64,000 nucleotides of DNA from Microbacterium paraoxydans (GTDB lineage: Bacteria > Actinomycetota > Actinomycetes > Actinomycetales > Microbacteriaceae), in contig NZ_JAIVLG010000006.1 in NCBI RefSeq assembly GCF_020524545.1, positions 124,001-188,000 on the forward strand. Reading direction: 5' to 3'. The translations under genes and the position numbers were made by a program. Below are positions 35,301 to 43,709 of the stretch, piece after piece (the first letter of the stretch is position 1; each line of letters opens with the position of its first letter). The notes beneath the pieces are model-generated. The model was not told the origin of the DNA. It did not search any database and worked only from the letters and a program-made list of their open reading frames with translations.

Positions 35301-36371
35301 ATGCGCCTGCGTTCTCTCGCTCTTCTCGGTGTCGCCGCCGTCATCGTGCTGTCCGGATGCACTCCGGAGCCGGTGGACTCACCGCGCCCGACGGCGTCGT
35401 CTCCGTCTCCGGCGCCGACGCCCACCCAGGAGCCGATCGTCGCTCCGGAAGCAGCGTTCGATGTGACGTGCGACGACGTGTCCGGCGTCGTGACCTCCCT
35501 GCTGGGTACCTCGGTCGAAGGGCGGAAGGACGCGTTGCTGCAGGTCAACGCGCCGAACTGGTATCCCGGACCCCCACAGTTCATGATGCAGCGGGCGGGC
35601 GGCATCGGGTGCTCGGCGGGGGACTCTGTCAGCCCCGGCGCCGCGGGGAACATGGATCTCGTCTGGGAGATCGTGATCGTTCCGAAGGCGCAGATCATCG
35701 TCGACGGCGTCGTCACCCGAGGGGGGCGGTTTCCAGAGCGCGAAGACGTCTGGTGTGGTGACGGCCACTGTCAGGTCAGCCTCCTCGACGGTGACGTGCT
35801 GATGACGGGGATGCTCCGAGCGCCGGGGCTCGTCGAGAGCGACGCCGACCGTGTGCGGACTGCGATGGCGGGGCTGCTGGCATCGGCCGCCGGAACACTC
35901 CGCGACGTCGAGTACGGGGAGAGTGAGGTCGCCGGATTGGCGTGTGAGAGCCTTCTCACCGCAGAAGAGCTGACCGAGCATCTGGGCACGCCTGTCGAGA
36001 TCGTCGATTTCACCCGGCTGGGAGGGTGGGGCGTTCCCGCTGAGGTGTACTACGTGAACGGCGGGGGCCGTTACTGCATGTATGCCGAAGGGCAGGACGT
36101 CTACGACGACGCCACGTTGCTCTCGTTCACAACCCTCCCGTCGGGTGCGTGGGCGTTCGAGACGCTCGACGGTGAGACCCCTGTCGCCGTCGCGGGTACG
36201 GATGCTGCGCTCTCCGGCGTCGACTTCTACGGCCGGCCGGTGCTGGATGTACGCGTCGGGCCAGACTGGCTCCGTTTCGTGACTCCCGAGGGCTCCGACG
36301 CTTCCGCGATGACTCCGATCGCCGAGATGGCCATCCAGCACCTCACGCGAGGACGCCCTGCCCCGCAGTGA
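35301..36371 (+). CDS. Lipoprotein of unknown function
   Basis: The 356-residue protein has a lipoprotein signal with lipobox VLSGC (Cys20), then a Pro/Ser/Thr-rich linker to about residue 45. The mature part has two similar halves, each with a conserved Cys pair and a segment like the predicted 'CDDVSGVVTSLLG' and 'CESLLTAEELTEHLG', suggesting an internal duplication. No enzyme motif is recognised. It is probably anchored on the outer face of the membrane. It stands alone, divergent from purL, with a long inverted repeat after its stop. No clear promoter is visible in 35165-35300. Confidence 0.75.
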   Translation: MRLRSLALLGVAAVIVLSGCTPEPVDSPRPTASSPSPAPTPTQEPIVAPEAAFDVTCDDVSGVVTSLLGTSVEGRKDALLQVNAPNWYPGPPQFMMQRAGGIGCSAGDSVSPGAAGNMDLVWEIVIVPKAQIIVDGVVTRGGRFPEREDVWCGDGHCQVSLLDGDVLMTGMLRAPGLVESDADRVRTAMAGLLASAAGTLRDVEYGESEVAGLACESLLTAEELTEHLGTPVEIVDFTRLGGWGVPAEVYYVNGGGRYCMYAEGQDVYDDATLLSFTTLPSGAWAFETLDGETPVAVAGTDAALSGVDFYGRPVLDVRVGPDWLRFVTPEGSDASAMTPIAEMAIQHLTRGRPAPQ

Positions 36372-36401
36372 TCACGGCTCCGTCGGCGTCTTCCTGAGTT
36401 G

Positions 36402-36513
36402 CGCGCGGCTGTCGCGGTGAAGAACTCCTCAAATACAGGGGCGTTTCGGCCCGCGGGCGGCCATCCGGCCCCGAGCAGACACATTCTTGAGGAGTTATGC
36501 ACGCGGCCGCGCG
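36402..36513. repeat. Long inverted repeat between convergent genes (AACTCCTCAA type)
   Basis: AACTCCTCAA (36423-36432) pairs with TTGAGGAGTT (36487-36496). Outside, CGCG/CGCG and CGCGCGGC (36402-36409) with GCCGCGCG (36506-36513) continue the stem. The loop is 54 bases and itself GC-rich and foldable. The minus-strand form AACTCCTCAAGAAT (36496-36483) matches 47706-47719 at 13 of 14 bases. Confidence 0.6.
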
Positions 36514-36520
36514 AAGACCG

Positions 36521-37249
36521 TCACGCGGGTGGCCAGTGCGGATGGCGGGCCACGGCCACGCGTGCAGCCAGATCCGTGCGCACGCGCGAGGAAGGATCGT
36601 CGAACCCGAGGGCGTCGGCCCACCCGAGCGCGAGCAGGGCGTGCCCCGCCGCGTTCGGGTGGAAAGCGTCGTCGAGCAGACCCCACGACATGTCGTCGTT
36701 GCCGGGCCCGGTCCCCTCCGAGAAGGCGGTGAACGCGGCATGGTGGTCGACCAGGATCGCCCCCTCCCGCACGGCTGCGTCGCGGACCGCCCGCGCGAAC
36801 TCGCCGATGCGGGCACGATCGGGTGCGTGACGCAGGTCCACGGTCGGCGGCGTCTGCAGCACGGGGATTCCGCCGCCGTCCCGCACGCGGCGGACGACCT
36901 CCACGACCGATGCCGTGAACGTCGCCACCTCGACCACAGGGTCGAGCCAGTGCGTGGTGCAGTCGTTCGTGCCGATCATGAGCGTCACGACATCGGGCTG
37001 CCAGCGGGCGACGCGACGGTCGAAGTCGTCCAGGATCAGGTCGGCCCGCCACCCGGTGATCGCCGTGTTGATCAGCGTGTCCTGCACCCGACCCACGTCA
37101 CCGCGGATCAGCTCGTGCAGATGGTCGACGTAGTTGCGGGCGCCGCGGGTGTGGATGAGTCCGTGCGTGATCGAATCACCCGTGAACACCCAGGTGAGCG
37201 GTGCTCCGGAGGCGAGGAGCTCCCGGAGCACCGGCAGGTCATCGGTCAT
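36521..37249 (-). CDS. SGNH/GDSL-family hydrolase
   Basis: The 242-residue protein has the four SGNH blocks: FTGDSITHG (catalytic Ser), an Asn/Gly region around NTAITGWRADL, MIGTNDC (GxND) and DDAFHPNAAGH (Asp-x-x-His). It has no signal peptide. It probably removes acetyl or other ester groups from an imported saccharide. ATG 37249 overlaps the stop of the secreted protein gene upstream (ATGA), placing it last in the importer-glycosidase operon. Confidence 0.88.
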   Translation of the reverse strand: MTDDLPVLRELLASGAPLTWVFTGDSITHGLIHTRGARNYVDHLHELIRGDVGRVQDTLINTAITGWRADLILDDFDRRVARWQPDVVTLMIGTNDCTTHWLDPVVEVATFTASVVEVVRRVRDGGGIPVLQTPPTVDLRHAPDRARIGEFARAVRDAAVREGAILVDHHAAFTAFSEGTGPGNDDMSWGLLDDAFHPNAAGHALLALGWADALGFDDPSSRVRTDLAARVAVARHPHWPPA

Positions 37250-38421
37250 CCGGTGACCTTCAGCTGCACGTCGATGAACCGCGGACGGTAGATCGAGGCG
37301 TCGTCGTACACGTCGCCCACGTTGTCGAACGTGTTCACGTTGTAGGAGACGAGGATGCGGTTGCCGTGTCGCAGGTTCGGGTGCTCGTGTGCGTTGTAGG
37401 TGAACACGTCCGGGTCGCCGTAGCTGCCCAGCGCGCCGGTCTCGGGAGTGCGGTACAGCTCGACGGGATCGGTGAACGGCCCGGTCGGCGAGCATGAGGT
37501 GCGCGCCACGATGCGGGTGCTGAACAGTTCGGAGGTGTCCTGCGTCACGAGCAGATACCCATCGCGGAACGACGCCACGCTGAACTCGTTCGCCACGTAC
37601 GGCACCACGGGCACGGCATCGGCCTCATCCGCCGCCCAGGCCGCGCCGTCCCAGTAGGTCCAGGTGCCCTTGAGGCCGTCCTTGCCCTGCACCTTGGCGA
37701 CGTAGGCCGAGCGCACCCCGCCGGGGTCGGCGATGCCGTAGATGTAGGTCGTTCCGCGTTCTTCGAGCGTCCAGGAACCCCAGTTGATGCCGGTCGCGGA
37801 GGGCAGATCCACGATGCCGTCGAGCTGCAGCGTGCGGCTGTCGAGCGTCGCGAGCCTGTTCGCGGTCCACGCGAAGTCCCACTGCCCGGTGCCGGTGCGT
37901 GCGAACTGCAGCAGCGGTACCTGTACCGTGCCGTGACGGCCGGGTGTCGGGTCGCCGATCCAGTACCACTTGCCGTCGGGCTCGGGTGGGATGATGCCGG
38001 CCGGCTCCTCGGGTGTGCCGCCCGTGATGGTCGTGAGGTCGCCGCGGCGGTCCTGCACGACCACGGAGTTGTTCACGAAGGGCGAGTCCGTGGGGCGCGA
38101 CCCGTCGGGGTTCACCGCGCCGAGGAAGGTATCGGAGAAGAACCATCCGGTCTTCCCCTTGCCGAGGGGCAGGGAGTAGGTGCTGTCACCGCCGGTCCAC
38201 TCCCCGCCGGTGTTCCCGTAGGTCGTGAACGTCTCCGTCAGGTTCTGGTTCACGCTCGCCGTCGCCGTGAGCGTCTTGTCGACGAGCGAGCACTGCCCGC
38301 TCCCGTGTCCGCTCCCGTGCCCTCCGCCGGCGGGGACGGTCGCGCTCGCCGGGGCGGCGAACAGGGCGCCGGCGCACAGGGAGGCGGCGGCGAGACCGGC
38401 CGCGATCATTCGTCTTCTCAT
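37246..38421 (-). CDS. Secreted propeller-like protein (DUF5005/DUF4185-like)
   Basis: The 391-residue protein starts at ATG 38421 and has a signal peptide (cleavage after ASA, about residue 27), then a Gly/His linker. The mature part shows repeated beta-blade features, with GWFFSDTFLG, FVNNSVVVQDRRGD and YWIGDPTPGRHG, resembling the DUF5005/DUF4185 families of five-bladed propellers related to glycoside hydrolases. It carries two Cys. It probably binds or cleaves a glycan outside the cell. Exact family membership needs a profile search. Confidence 0.65.
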   Translation of the reverse strand: MRRRMIAAGLAAASLCAGALFAAPASATVPAGGGHGSGHGSGQCSLVDKTLTATASVNQNLTETFTTYGNTGGEWTGGDSTYSLPLGKGKTGWFFSDTFLGAVNPDGSRPTDSPFVNNSVVVQDRRGDLTTITGGTPEEPAGIIPPEPDGKWYWIGDPTPGRHGTVQVPLLQFARTGTGQWDFAWTANRLATLDSRTLQLDGIVDLPSATGINWGSWTLEERGTTYIYGIADPGGVRSAYVAKVQGKDGLKGTWTYWDGAAWAADEADAVPVVPYVANEFSVASFRDGYLLVTQDTSELFSTRIVARTSCSPTGPFTDPVELYRTPETGALGSYGDPDVFTYNAHEHPNLRHGNRILVSYNVNTFDNVGDVYDDASIYRPRFIDVQLKVTG

Positions 38422-38471
38422 CTCGATCACTCCTTCGTGTTCGTGCGGGTACTGCGTGGTGGTCGGGGAGC

Positions 38472-40589
38472 TCAGCCGGCGGTATCGGTGATGCCTCCGG
38501 AAGCGTCGACGTCGTAGCGGCGGTCGCCGACGCGCAACCCGCGCAGCACCGCCTGCGGGTCGAGCGCGGCGACGCATCCGGCCGCGCGGACCGTGCCGTC
38601 CGCCGAGACCGAGACGCCGAACAGAGCCTCGACCACGAGCTCGATCCAGGCGCCGGACGACGAGCACGCCCAGTCGATGATGTACGGCAGCTGCGGGGGC
38701 GCCTTGCGGGCACCGCCGTTGATCCCTGGCACGGCCTCCTCCACGAAGTGCGCCTGTCCCATCGGGCCCTGGTTCGCGGTGCGCGACAGCCCTTCGATCC
38801 ACGAGGTGAGCACCTCGGGAGCGCCGAGGGCGGCGAGCGCACGACCGGCATCCGCCGGCCAGGCGGGGTAGGCACCGTTCCACTGGTGGTCGGGTCGCGG
38901 GCTGTAACTGGCATCGGGATCCCACGGGGAGAGGGCGCGCATCCAGTTGTCGGTCTGCAGTTCGCGCTGGAAGAACGAGACCATGTCGTCGCGCACGTCG
39001 GGGGTCAGGTCGTCGGCGATCGTGGTCCCGACCACGCTGAAGTCGTAGCAGTGCCGGATCGGCAGCTGGGTGCCGTCGGGCTGTCCCGCGGTGAAGATGC
39101 CCTCGCCGGGGACGTAGCGCGCGATCACCGCGGGGAGCAGGGCCTCGGCTTCGGAGCGCAGGCCGGCCGCGGAGGCACCGTCACCCCGCAGTTCGGCGAG
39201 CGAGGCCGCCGTGCGCATGCTCCACACGTTCGCGGCGTTGAGGCTCGCGACCTCGTGCGTGTACGAGCTCACACACTCGAGCAGGTTGTCGATCTCGCCG
39301 TAGTCGGCCAGGGGCGTCTCACGACGCAGGTCCTTCCACGCGGTCGCCCACTCCCGGACGGATTCGGCCACCGTCCGGTCGCCGACGACCTCGTCGAGGA
39401 AGGCCGCGTCTCCGGTGAAGCGCACGTAGTCGTGCACCAGCCGGGTCATCGCGTAGTCGTTGACGGAGTACCACCGGCCGACCGGTCCACCGGTGAGCGA
39501 CGAGGTGCCGAAGTGCGAGTGGATGTCGAGGGAGATCCAGTGCCGCAGCTGGGAGCGCATCTCGCCCGGGTCGAGCAGGGCGTGGCTCAGGGAGCTCAGG
39601 CTGTAGTCCCAGATGAACGTGGTGGTGCCCCAGTAGTTGGGCATGAGGGTGTCGTACGAGCGTCCGAGCACGTTGCCCGCGAAGTCGCGGCGGAACCAGA
39701 TCACGCCCAGAGCGGCCCACCAGTACAGGCGCCGCAGCGGAGCCGAGCTGGTCTCCAGCACAGGCAGCGCGCCGGTGAACTCTCCGTCGTCGGGGTCGAA
39801 CGCGGCGTGCAGCTGACGGTTCCAGAACTCCTCGGCACCGGTCACGGCACCGGGCAGGTCAGCCGCGACGAGGTCGTAGGTGCGGGTGGCGTCGGACGCA
39901 GAGGCGCCGATCGCCTGCACGTATCCGGTGCGTCCGCTTCCGCCGGCCGGCACGGCGAGCGACACGGTGAGCTCACCGCCGCGGCCGTTTCCTCCGATCC
40001 CGGCGTCGAAGGCGTCCGGCAGCTCGGCGACACCGCTCAGTGCGGCGGATCCGCCCACGACCCCCTGCACACTCCAGGCCGCGGCATCCGCCGAGGAGAA
40101 CACCAGGCGCTCGCCGTCGACGGTCGCGGTGTCGCGCTCCGAGGGCGATTCGGCGTCGAGCCAGGACTCGGCGGAGCGGGTCACGCGGGCGGCGGCCGAG
40201 AGCCCGAGCCGCACCACCCGGTCCATCGCCCCGGTGTTGCGCACGACGATGTCGATCGCGACTGCGGTCCTCCCCGGAACGCACACGGTCGTGGTCTCGA
40301 TCTCGAGCTCCCCCACGGTCGCGCGCCGCACCACTCGGTCGGGCCGCCACTCGTGCGTCACCGGCACGCCGTACGAGGCGAACAGACGGCCGTCCACGAA
40401 CAGCACCGCCGTCTGGGTGAGCCCCTGCGACACGGGCGGGAACTGCACGGCGCTGACCGCGGTGAGGTCGTGGTCCACGCGCACCGTGCCGAGCATGTTG
40501 GTGAGGCCGGTCGGCGCGATCAGGTCGTCGTCGTGATGCGTGACGGCGTCGGCGGCGAGATCCTCGACGGTGGGGATGAGGGGATTCAT
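38472..40589 (-). CDS. Cytoplasmic (alpha/alpha)6-toroid glycoside hydrolase-like protein
   Basis: The 705-residue protein has an N-terminal beta-sandwich (about residues 1-270, similar to the amylo-alpha-1,6-glucosidase/GH N-terminal domains) and a six-hairpin toroid (about 285-660). Acid-rich toroid motifs include TTFIWDYSLSSLSHAL, EIDNLLECVSSY and RPDHQWNGAYPAWPADAG, like GH63/GH37/GH78 relatives. No signal peptide is present, so it would act on an imported oligosaccharide. It follows the two permease genes and probably makes the sugar used by the ROK kinase and isomerase in the same island. The family and bond specificity are not certain. Confidence 0.75.
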   Translation of the reverse strand: MNPLIPTVEDLAADAVTHHDDDLIAPTGLTNMLGTVRVDHDLTAVSAVQFPPVSQGLTQTAVLFVDGRLFASYGVPVTHEWRPDRVVRRATVGELEIETTTVCVPGRTAVAIDIVVRNTGAMDRVVRLGLSAAARVTRSAESWLDAESPSERDTATVDGERLVFSSADAAAWSVQGVVGGSAALSGVAELPDAFDAGIGGNGRGGELTVSLAVPAGGSGRTGYVQAIGASASDATRTYDLVAADLPGAVTGAEEFWNRQLHAAFDPDDGEFTGALPVLETSSAPLRRLYWWAALGVIWFRRDFAGNVLGRSYDTLMPNYWGTTTFIWDYSLSSLSHALLDPGEMRSQLRHWISLDIHSHFGTSSLTGGPVGRWYSVNDYAMTRLVHDYVRFTGDAAFLDEVVGDRTVAESVREWATAWKDLRRETPLADYGEIDNLLECVSSYTHEVASLNAANVWSMRTAASLAELRGDGASAAGLRSEAEALLPAVIARYVPGEGIFTAGQPDGTQLPIRHCYDFSVVGTTIADDLTPDVRDDMVSFFQRELQTDNWMRALSPWDPDASYSPRPDHQWNGAYPAWPADAGRALAALGAPEVLTSWIEGLSRTANQGPMGQAHFVEEAVPGINGGARKAPPQLPYIIDWACSSSGAWIELVVEALFGVSVSADGTVRAAGCVAALDPQAVLRGLRVGDRRYDVDASGGITDTAG

Positions 40590-40614
40590 GATGCCTTTCG
40601 AGGCGGAGTGAGGG

Positions 40615-41427
40615 TCAGTACTGTCCGAGCGCGAGGCCCTTGGCGAAGAACCGCTGGGTGCACAGGAACAGCACCACTGTGGGGAGCGATACGAGCACGG
40701 CCGCGGCGAGCACGACCGACATCTGCGCGCCGCCGTAGGTGCTCTGCATGCCGGACAGGGTCGTGATGATGGGGCGGATGTCATCGGACTGGCTGAGCGT
40801 GAGGCCCAGCAGCAGGTCGTTCCACACGAAGGTCGCCTGCAGGATGAAGATCGCGACCAGCGCGCTCGACGCCATCGGCAGGTACATGCGGGTGAAGATG
40901 CGCCAGGTGGTGGCACCGTCGAGGACCGCGGCCTCGAACACGTTGTGCGCGACGCCGGTGAAGAAATTGCGCATCACGAACGCCGAGAACGGGATCGAGA
41001 TCACGGTGTAGATCATGATCATGCCCAGGCGGGTGTCGAACAGGCCGGTGCGGGAGTACGCGTCGAACAGCGGCAGCAGCACCATCTGCAGCGGGAACAC
41101 GGTTCCGCCGAAGATCACCACGAACCAGAGGAAGCCGCGCTTGAGCCGAAGGGCCACGATCGCGAAGCCGGCGGCGGCGCCGATCAGCACCGCGATGGTG
41201 GGCGAGACGATCGAGTAGATGAGGGTGCTCACGATGCTGTCGCCGATGCCCGAGAGCTCCAGCGCCTGGCCGAAGTTCTCGAACAGGTGGAAGTCGGTCG
41301 GGACCCATGACTCCTTCGAGGTGAAGGTCAGCGGGTCCTTCATCGCGTTCACGACGAGCAGGTACGCGGGCAGCAGCCACACGATCCCGAGGATGACGAG
41401 CACCGTGGTGCGGATGATCTTCGACAT
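40615..41427 (-). CDS. Carbohydrate ABC transporter permease (MalG type)
   Basis: The 270-residue protein has six predicted membrane segments. The EAA loop reads EAAVLDGATTWRIFTRMYLP, and the C-terminus FFAKGLALGQY is the standard end of MalG-type sugar permeases. ATG 41427 shares one base with the stop of the first permease gene. It is followed after 25 bases by the glycosidase gene. There is no ATPase in the cluster. Confidence 0.92.
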   Translation of the reverse strand: MSKIIRTTVLVILGIVWLLPAYLLVVNAMKDPLTFTSKESWVPTDFHLFENFGQALELSGIGDSIVSTLIYSIVSPTIAVLIGAAAGFAIVALRLKRGFLWFVVIFGGTVFPLQMVLLPLFDAYSRTGLFDTRLGMIMIYTVISIPFSAFVMRNFFTGVAHNVFEAAVLDGATTWRIFTRMYLPMASSALVAIFILQATFVWNDLLLGLTLSQSDDIRPIITTLSGMQSTYGGAQMSVVLAAAVLVSLPTVVLFLCTQRFFAKGLALGQY

Positions 41428-42302
41428 CACATCTCCTTCTTCGGGGAGAGCTGCTGGCGCAGGTAGAGCACCGAGGCGATCAGGGTGATGACCGTCAGGA
41501 ACACGGCGATCGCGGAGCCGAGCCCGTAGTCGCTGTTCACGAAGGTCTCCTTGTACATCGTCAGCGCCAGGGTCTCGGAGACCGTGCCCGGGCCGCCCTT
41601 GGTCATGCCCCAGACGATGTCGAAGGTCTTCAGGCTCGCGACGATCGAGAGCCCGACGACCACCGCGGTGAGCGGGCGCAGCATCGGCCACAGGATGCTG
41701 GTGAACAGGCGCGGGCCCCCGGCGCCGTCGATGCGTGCGGCCTCCAGAGGCTCTTTCGGGATCGCCTGGAGACCGATCGTGAACAGGAGCGCGTTCACGC
41801 CGACGCCCTGCCACGACGAGGCGATGATCATGACGATCGTGTTGAGCGGAGCATCCAGCAGCCACCGCGGCGGGTCGGTGATGCCGAACGCCGCGAGTGC
41901 CTGGTCGAGCGCGCCGCCTGAGGAGAGGATGAACGACCACACCACGCCGACGCCGATGCCGGAGAGGGCGTAGGGGATGAGGAAGGGGAGGCGCAGCCAG
42001 ATGCCGCCGCCGAGGTTCCAGGTGAGCAGGGCGATCGCCAGGCCGATGCCGACCGGGACGATGAGCGTGCCGATGACCCAGAGCACGGTGTTCAGGGCCG
42101 AGCCCACGAAGTCGCCGTCGGTGAACATCTCGACGTAGTTGTCGAGGCCGATCCACTTCGGGCTGCCGAGTCCGTTGTACTTCGTGAAGCTGAGGAACAC
42201 CGTCCACAGCAGCGGGAGGTAGAGCAGGACCGCGACCAGGATCACGCCCGGGGCGACGAAGCCCCGGGCGGACCACTGGTACGGCGTCTTCTGGTGCGCC
42301 AT
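41427..42302 (-). CDS. Carbohydrate ABC transporter permease (MalF type)
   Basis: The 291-residue protein starts at ATG 42302, eight bases after the binding-protein gene. It has six predicted membrane segments, and EAARIDGAGGPRLFTSILWPML is the EAA loop. WIGLDNYVEMFTDGDFVGSALNTVLWV near the N-terminus is typical of UgpA/MalF permeases. It works with the MalG-type partner that overlaps its end. Confidence 0.92.
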   Translation of the reverse strand: MAHQKTPYQWSARGFVAPGVILVAVLLYLPLLWTVFLSFTKYNGLGSPKWIGLDNYVEMFTDGDFVGSALNTVLWVIGTLIVPVGIGLAIALLTWNLGGGIWLRLPFLIPYALSGIGVGVVWSFILSSGGALDQALAAFGITDPPRWLLDAPLNTIVMIIASSWQGVGVNALLFTIGLQAIPKEPLEAARIDGAGGPRLFTSILWPMLRPLTAVVVGLSIVASLKTFDIVWGMTKGGPGTVSETLALTMYKETFVNSDYGLGSAIAVFLTVITLIASVLYLRQQLSPKKEM

Positions 42303-42310
42303 CCGCTCGC

Positions 42311-43579
42311 TTACTCCTGCTCTGCCCAGTACTTGTCAGCCGTGGCCTGGATCTTCTCCAGGAACGGCATCGGGTCTCCGGGGTTGGCGTTGAAGGCACC
42401 GAACTGCTCGATCGCGGTCGTCACGATCTCGGTGGGCATGGCCTCGAAGAACCGGTCGTAGAGCGAGTAGCCGTCGCCGGCGATCTGCTCCCCGATCTCG
42501 GCCAGGGCGGGGTCGGACACCTCCGTCTTCGGGTTGAACGCCACGTCGCCGTGCGCGTCGTTCCAGGCCGTCTGGGCTTCGGGCGACATCCACCACTCGG
42601 CGTAGGCGAGACCGAGGTCGCGCTGCTTCGAGTTCTCGGCCGTGCAGATCGGACCGGACTCGACGGCCACCGGCGTGGTGTCGAGGTCGCTGTTGACCGC
42701 AGGGATCGCGAACATCCCGTAGTCGTCGGAGGTCATGCCGGCGCCCTCGAGGTTGCCCGCGAAGAACGTGCCGAAGTTGATCATGGCGTAGTCGCCCTGC
42801 TTGAGGCCGACGGCGGGGTCGGTCGTGCTGCCCGCGTCGCTGAACCAGCCGTTCTGCTGCTCCTCGAGCCACACGTTCATGATGTCGACGATCTCGGGAT
42901 CGGTGTACTTGACCTCGCCCGTGGTGAGGCCGGCATACAGGTCGGGGTCGGTGGAGGCGACCAGGTGCTGGAACCACTGGAAGGTGAACAGCACACTGGT
43001 CTGGTAGTACGGGGTGACCCCGGCGGACTTCAGCGTCTCGGCCGCCGTGTTCAGCTCGTCCCAGGTGGTGGGCACGTCGACGCCGTTGTCAGCGAAGGCG
43101 GCCTTGTTGTAGAACATGATCCAGTAGGCGATGTTCATCGGCACGCAGTACTGCTTGCCGTCGAAGGTGTAGCTGTCGCGCAGGTCCTCGCTCACCCAGC
43201 CCTCGTCGACCGCCTTCGTCCAGATGTCGGTGGTCTCGGCGACCAGTCCTTCATCGACGAGCTGCTTGAGCGAATCGCCGGTGTGCCACGTGAACAGGCC
43301 GGGCGACTTGTCGGTGCGGAACGACTGCTTGATGAAGGCGTCGTACTGGTTGGCGTCGGAGTAACCCGTGGTCTTGAGCGTGATGTCGACGGCGTCGCCG
43401 CTGACCTCGTTGAGCGACTCGAAGTCGGGCTTCCACGCCGCCTTGTCGGTGTAGAAGTTGAGCGTGCCGGTCACCTCGCCGGCCTCTCCGGAACCGGAGT
43501 CGCCGGCGCACCCGGCGAGAGCCAGGGTGCCCAGGAGGAGACCGGCCGCGGCTGCGGCGATCGTGCGTCGCGAAATCAT
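42311..43579 (-). CDS. Carbohydrate ABC transporter substrate-binding lipoprotein
   Basis: The 422-residue protein starts at ATG 43579 behind AAGGGAG. The lipoprotein signal has lipobox ALAGC (Cys24), followed by a Gly/Ser/Glu linker and a family 1 binding fold with LNFYTDKAAWKPDFE and TWDELNTAAETLKSAGVTPYY. It is the first gene of the importer-glycosidase-SGNH operon, directly behind a LacI operator at 43600. The ligand is unknown. Confidence 0.92.
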   Translation of the reverse strand: MISRRTIAAAAAGLLLGTLALAGCAGDSGSGEAGEVTGTLNFYTDKAAWKPDFESLNEVSGDAVDITLKTTGYSDANQYDAFIKQSFRTDKSPGLFTWHTGDSLKQLVDEGLVAETTDIWTKAVDEGWVSEDLRDSYTFDGKQYCVPMNIAYWIMFYNKAAFADNGVDVPTTWDELNTAAETLKSAGVTPYYQTSVLFTFQWFQHLVASTDPDLYAGLTTGEVKYTDPEIVDIMNVWLEEQQNGWFSDAGSTTDPAVGLKQGDYAMINFGTFFAGNLEGAGMTSDDYGMFAIPAVNSDLDTTPVAVESGPICTAENSKQRDLGLAYAEWWMSPEAQTAWNDAHGDVAFNPKTEVSDPALAEIGEQIAGDGYSLYDRFFEAMPTEIVTTAIEQFGAFNANPGDPMPFLEKIQATADKYWAEQE

Positions 43580-43599
43580 TCAGAACTCCCTTGTTCGTT

Positions 43600-43613
43600 T
43601 GGTATCGTTACCA
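43600..43613. promoter_or_regulatory. LacI-family operator TGGTATCGTTACCA before the importer operon
   Basis: The arms TGGTA/TACCA are perfect around TCGT. The site lies 21 bases before ATG 43579 and would overlap the start of transcription. A related imperfect sequence, TGGTAGCG, lies further upstream on the minus strand near 43636. No convincing -35/-10 pair was found. Confidence 0.65.
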
Positions 43614-43709
43614 GAAATCTGGTTTCACGCTACCAAGGTGATGGATGCGGTGCAAGGGATTCCTGTGGTGGGAGTCCCCGGCGCTGGATGCTGCGTGGTG
43701 CCTCGGTGT

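Noticed and set aside
33194..35761. Long open frame of over 800 codons opposite purL
   Set aside because: Same kind of GC-driven antisense frame; purL is unmistakable on the other strand.
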